A stretch of DNA of 7,026 nucleotides from Gammaproteobacteria bacterium (lineage in GTDB: Bacteria > Pseudomonadota > Gammaproteobacteria > Xanthomonadales > Wenzhouxiangellaceae), in the NCBI GenBank assembly GCA_003561495.1, contig PWWM01000217.1, positions 1-7,026 on the forward strand, in the 5' to 3' direction. Below the pieces are notes generated by a model. It was not told where the DNA came from and made no database searches. It was given only the letters and a program-made list of their open reading frames with translations. Within the stretch, counting starts at the first letter, position 1. Each line of letters begins with the position of its first letter. The translations under genes were made by a program, and so were the position numbers. This document shows positions 5,391-7,026 of this stretch, piece by piece.

Positions 5391-6814
5391 TGCCGGTTTC
5401 CGAATTGTTTCGTGCCGACCCCGATCGGGGTCGGCATTTTTGTTTGCGCGATGGACCTTGGTGTCTGGATTACTCTCGCTTGCCCCTGGATCGGGATGGT
5501 CTGGCCCGATTGAGCGCATTACCCGGCGCGGTCAATCTCACGCGATCAGCCGGCGAGCTGTTTTCCGGCCGCATCGTCAACCCCAGTGAAGGTCGTCCGG
5601 CGCTGCACATGGCCCTGCGCGGCAAGCTTCCCGAGGTCGATGTCAATGAGGATGTCGAGCAGCAGCGCCGCCGCTTTCTGGACGCGGCCGGTCGTCTTCA
5701 TGCAGGCCAAACCGGTCTGACCGATCTGCTGCATATCGGCATCGGCGGATCGGACCTGGGGCCCAGGCTGGTCACCGATGCGCTCGATGGCGATGACAGC
5801 GCGGTGCGGGTGCATTGGCTGTCGACCCTGGACAGCCGACGTTTTGACCGTCTGATCCGTTCGCTCGACCCGGCCAGGACCGGTGTGGTCGTGGCTTCCA
5901 AGTCTTTTTCCACCACCGAGACCCTGATGCAGGCCCAGGCGGTGCGCAATTGGCTGGGCGGGCGTTTTGATGACCAGGCCTGGGCGGCCACGGCGCGAAT
6001 CGATCGGGCGGTCGAATTCGGGTTGGATGAAGATCGGGTACTGGCCTTTCCTGAGTGGACCGGTGGGCGATTCTCGTTGTGGTCGTCGGTGGGTGTGAGC
6101 GCCGCAGCCCGGATTGGTGTTGGGCCTTTTTCCGACCTGCTGGCCGGCGCCGCGGAGGCCGACCGGCGCTTCAGTCAGCAACCCGATGCGTCCAGCCTGT
6201 CGGTGATGACTGCGCTGATCATGCACTTTCTGCGCCGCGAACTGAACCTGCCGACTTTGGGCGTGATCGCGTATGACCCACGCCTGGGATTGCTGTCGGA
6301 TTTCCTGCAGCAATTGATCATGGAAAGCCTGGGCAAGGGCGTGGACCTTGCCGACCAACCCGTCCACGCAGCCACCGCGCCGCTGGTCTTCGGTGGCCGC
6401 GGGACCGACCTTCAGCATTCCATCATGCAGGCCCTGCACCAGGGCCCGGACAGCCATCCGCTGATCCTGGTGGGCAGTCTCGAAGATCGGCAGGCCCGTC
6501 CCGAGTGGCAGCGGGCGCAATTGGCCAACCTGCTGGGTCAGGCCGGGGCATTGACTCATGGGCGTGATACCGGCAAGGCGTATCAGCACTTGCCGGGCAA
6601 TCGGCCGGTGGCGTTGTTATTGACCCAGGCTCTGGATGCGCGCGGGCTGGGGTATCTGCTGGCCGGTTTCGAACATGCCGTGTATGCCTTGTCGGTGTTC
6701 TGGAATATCAACCCGTTTGATCAGTGGGGGGTTGAAGAGGGCAAGCGCCTGGCGGGGGAGTATGAGCGGTTGTTGGGTGAAAAGCCGGTGGATATTGACG
6801 AATTGCCGGAATGA
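5369..6814 (+). CDS. pgi: Glucose-6-phosphate isomerase
   Basis: Pgi interconverts glucose 6-phosphate and fructose 6-phosphate in glycolysis and gluconeogenesis, in the cytoplasm. Family motifs in order: IGIGGSDLGP (123-132), the phosphate-binding SKSFSTTET (177-185), GGRFSLWS of signature 1 (232-239, R234), MESLGK with the catalytic Glu (E319), GTDLQHSIMQALHQG (H350), and signature 2 FDQWGVEEGK ending in the catalytic Lys (K459). At 481 residues it is shorter than the 549 of E. coli, with trimmed ends. The usual SNVDG segment reads STLDS (152-156). The GTG at 5369 is the most upstream usable start, since the frame begins right after the panD stop; its Shine-Dalgarno (GGA at 5358) is weak. 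Residues 11-24 (SELFRADPDRGRHF) match the conserved LF-DxDR-F segment of the family, so translation must begin before the terminator-like palindrome at 5413. Confidence 0.95.
   Translation: MLHKNNTVPVSELFRADPDRGRHFCLRDGPWCLDYSRLPLDRDGLARLSALPGAVNLTRSAGELFSGRIVNPSEGRPALHMALRGKLPEVDVNEDVEQQRRRFLDAAGRLHAGQTGLTDLLHIGIGGSDLGPRLVTDALDGDDSAVRVHWLSTLDSRRFDRLIRSLDPARTGVVVASKSFSTTETLMQAQAVRNWLGGRFDDQAWAATARIDRAVEFGLDEDRVLAFPEWTGGRFSLWSSVGVSAAARIGVGPFSDLLAGAAEADRRFSQQPDASSLSVMTALIMHFLRRELNLPTLGVIAYDPRLGLLSDFLQQLIMESLGKGVDLADQPVHAATAPLVFGGRGTDLQHSIMQALHQGPDSHPLILVGSLEDRQARPEWQRAQLANLLGQAGALTHGRDTGKAYQHLPGNRPVALLLTQALDARGLGYLLAGFEHAVYALSVFWNINPFDQWGVEEGKRLAGEYERLLGEKPVDIDELPE
5413..5445 (+). terminator. 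Intrinsic terminator lying inside the pgi coding sequence
   Basis: A perfect 24-bp palindrome (10-bp stem TGCCGACCCC / GGGGTCGGCA around GATC, 5413-5436) is followed by TTTTTGTTT (5437-5445). It has every hallmark of a factor-independent terminator for panD, 57 bp past its stop, yet it encodes pgi codons 15-26. Those codons give the conserved ADPDRxxxF part of the PGI N-terminus, so the DNA carries both signals. Ribosomes translating pgi would unfold the hairpin, so termination should depend on whether pgi is being translated. Confidence 0.8.
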
Positions 6815-6843
6815 ACGAGCAGTGGGGGTCGATTCATCATCGG

Positions 6844-6869
6844 CCGTCGGGGACGTAGCCCCGACCTAC
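6844..6869 (-). repeat. GTAG-headed REP palindrome downstream of pgi
   Basis: Identical over 26 bp to 4497-4522, same orientation, GTAG end at 6869. It lies 29 bp past the pgi stop. There is no T-run, but the stem could protect the pgi mRNA 3' end from exonucleases, a known effect of REP elements. Confidence 0.85.
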
Positions 6870-6892
6870 AAAACTTGAAGCTGGATTATTGT

Positions 6893-6929
6893 GTCGAAAC
6901 ACGAACAATCCTGTGGGGGTTGTTTCGAC
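6893..6929. repeat. Perfect 9-bp inverted repeat
   Basis: GTCGAAACA (6893-6901) and TGTTTCGAC (6921-6929) are exact reverse complements around a 19-nt spacer; an inner AACAA/TTGTT pair (6904-6908, 6920-6924) overlaps and competes. It abuts the expanded REP that follows. No T-run follows, so it is not a standard terminator. Confidence 0.55.
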
Positions 6930-6934
6930 GTTGT

Positions 6935-7026
6935 CCGTCGGCCGCACGCGCGGGCGGTTTGCGAGCGGGCGCTTCTTGCCTTCGGCAAACCGCACCCGCT
7001 CTCCAACCTGCGCTGGGCCGACCTAC
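6935..7026 (-). repeat. Expanded REP-like element with long structured loop
   Basis: Read from the right end, it begins GTAGGTCGGCC (7026-7016) and ends GGCCGACGG (6943-6935), the same head and stem arms as the REP at 10-35. The usual 6-nt loop is replaced by 72 nt. That insert holds GCGGTTTGC (6954-6962) with its exact complement GCAAACCGC (6985-6993), an interleaved GAGCGGGCGC / GCACCCGCTC pair with one mismatch (6963-6972, 6992-7001), and a small TTGCC-TTC-GGCAA hairpin. Beyond the arm, ACAACGT matches the flank of the first REP. The window ends exactly at the GTAG end. Confidence 0.6.

Noticed and set aside
5546..6589. 347-codon open frame on the minus strand
   Set aside because: Antisense shadow of pgi, whose motifs are all intact; no ribosome site or recognisable domain.
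4375..7026. CRISPR array suggested by repeated 26-bp palindromes
   Set aside because: Copies are few, irregularly spaced, in both orientations and not adjacent to cas genes; the GTAG head and stem mark them as REPs.

Overview
The window looks like a chromosomal segment of a GC-rich gammaproteobacterium, most likely in or near the Xanthomonadales (Lysobacterales). The reasons are the proteobacterial gene families, the panD-pgi gene pair, and several GTAG-headed REP palindromes of the kind described in Stenotrophomonas and relatives. The lineage is inferred from remembered family features, not from a search.

Left part (74-4345, minus strand): a tightly packed three-gene operon, read right to left. 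It encodes a LolD/YbbA-type ABC ATPase (3662-4345), a large double-FtsX permease of 811 residues (1227-3662) and a membrane-anchored AttH/CrtC-type lipocalin-like protein (74-1198). This matches the AttE/AttFG/AttH layout, here with one large permease. The ATPase-permease junction is TGATG. Between permease and AttH-like gene lies a 10-codon mini-ORF with its own Shine-Dalgarno, overlapping both neighbours (TGATG and ATGA). The substrate is unknown; a cell-envelope lipid or lipoprotein role is an inference.

Centre (4346-4975): 630 bp with no convincing protein gene but much structure. It holds a perfectly inverted pair of REPs, a strong intrinsic terminator facing left (4552-4600), a symmetric hairpin (4718-4751), a good extended -10 promoter facing right (4796-4824), and a strong intrinsic terminator facing right (4904-4935) only 40 bp before panD. 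The simplest reading is one or two short non-coding RNAs; the right-hand one may instead be a panD leader with an attenuator.

Right part (4976-6814, plus strand): panD (aspartate 1-decarboxylase, beta-alanine for pantothenate/CoA) followed after 12 bp by pgi (glucose-6-phosphate isomerase). A perfect intrinsic terminator lies inside the pgi reading frame, in codons for a conserved N-terminal PGI segment. A smaller hairpin buries the pgi GTG start codon. Together they look like an intercistronic switch that would lower or regulate pgi relative to panD; this is the most unusual signal in the window.

Right end (6815-7026): non-coding, with a fourth standard REP, an inverted repeat, and a fifth REP-like element whose apical loop is replaced by about 72 nt of structured sequence.
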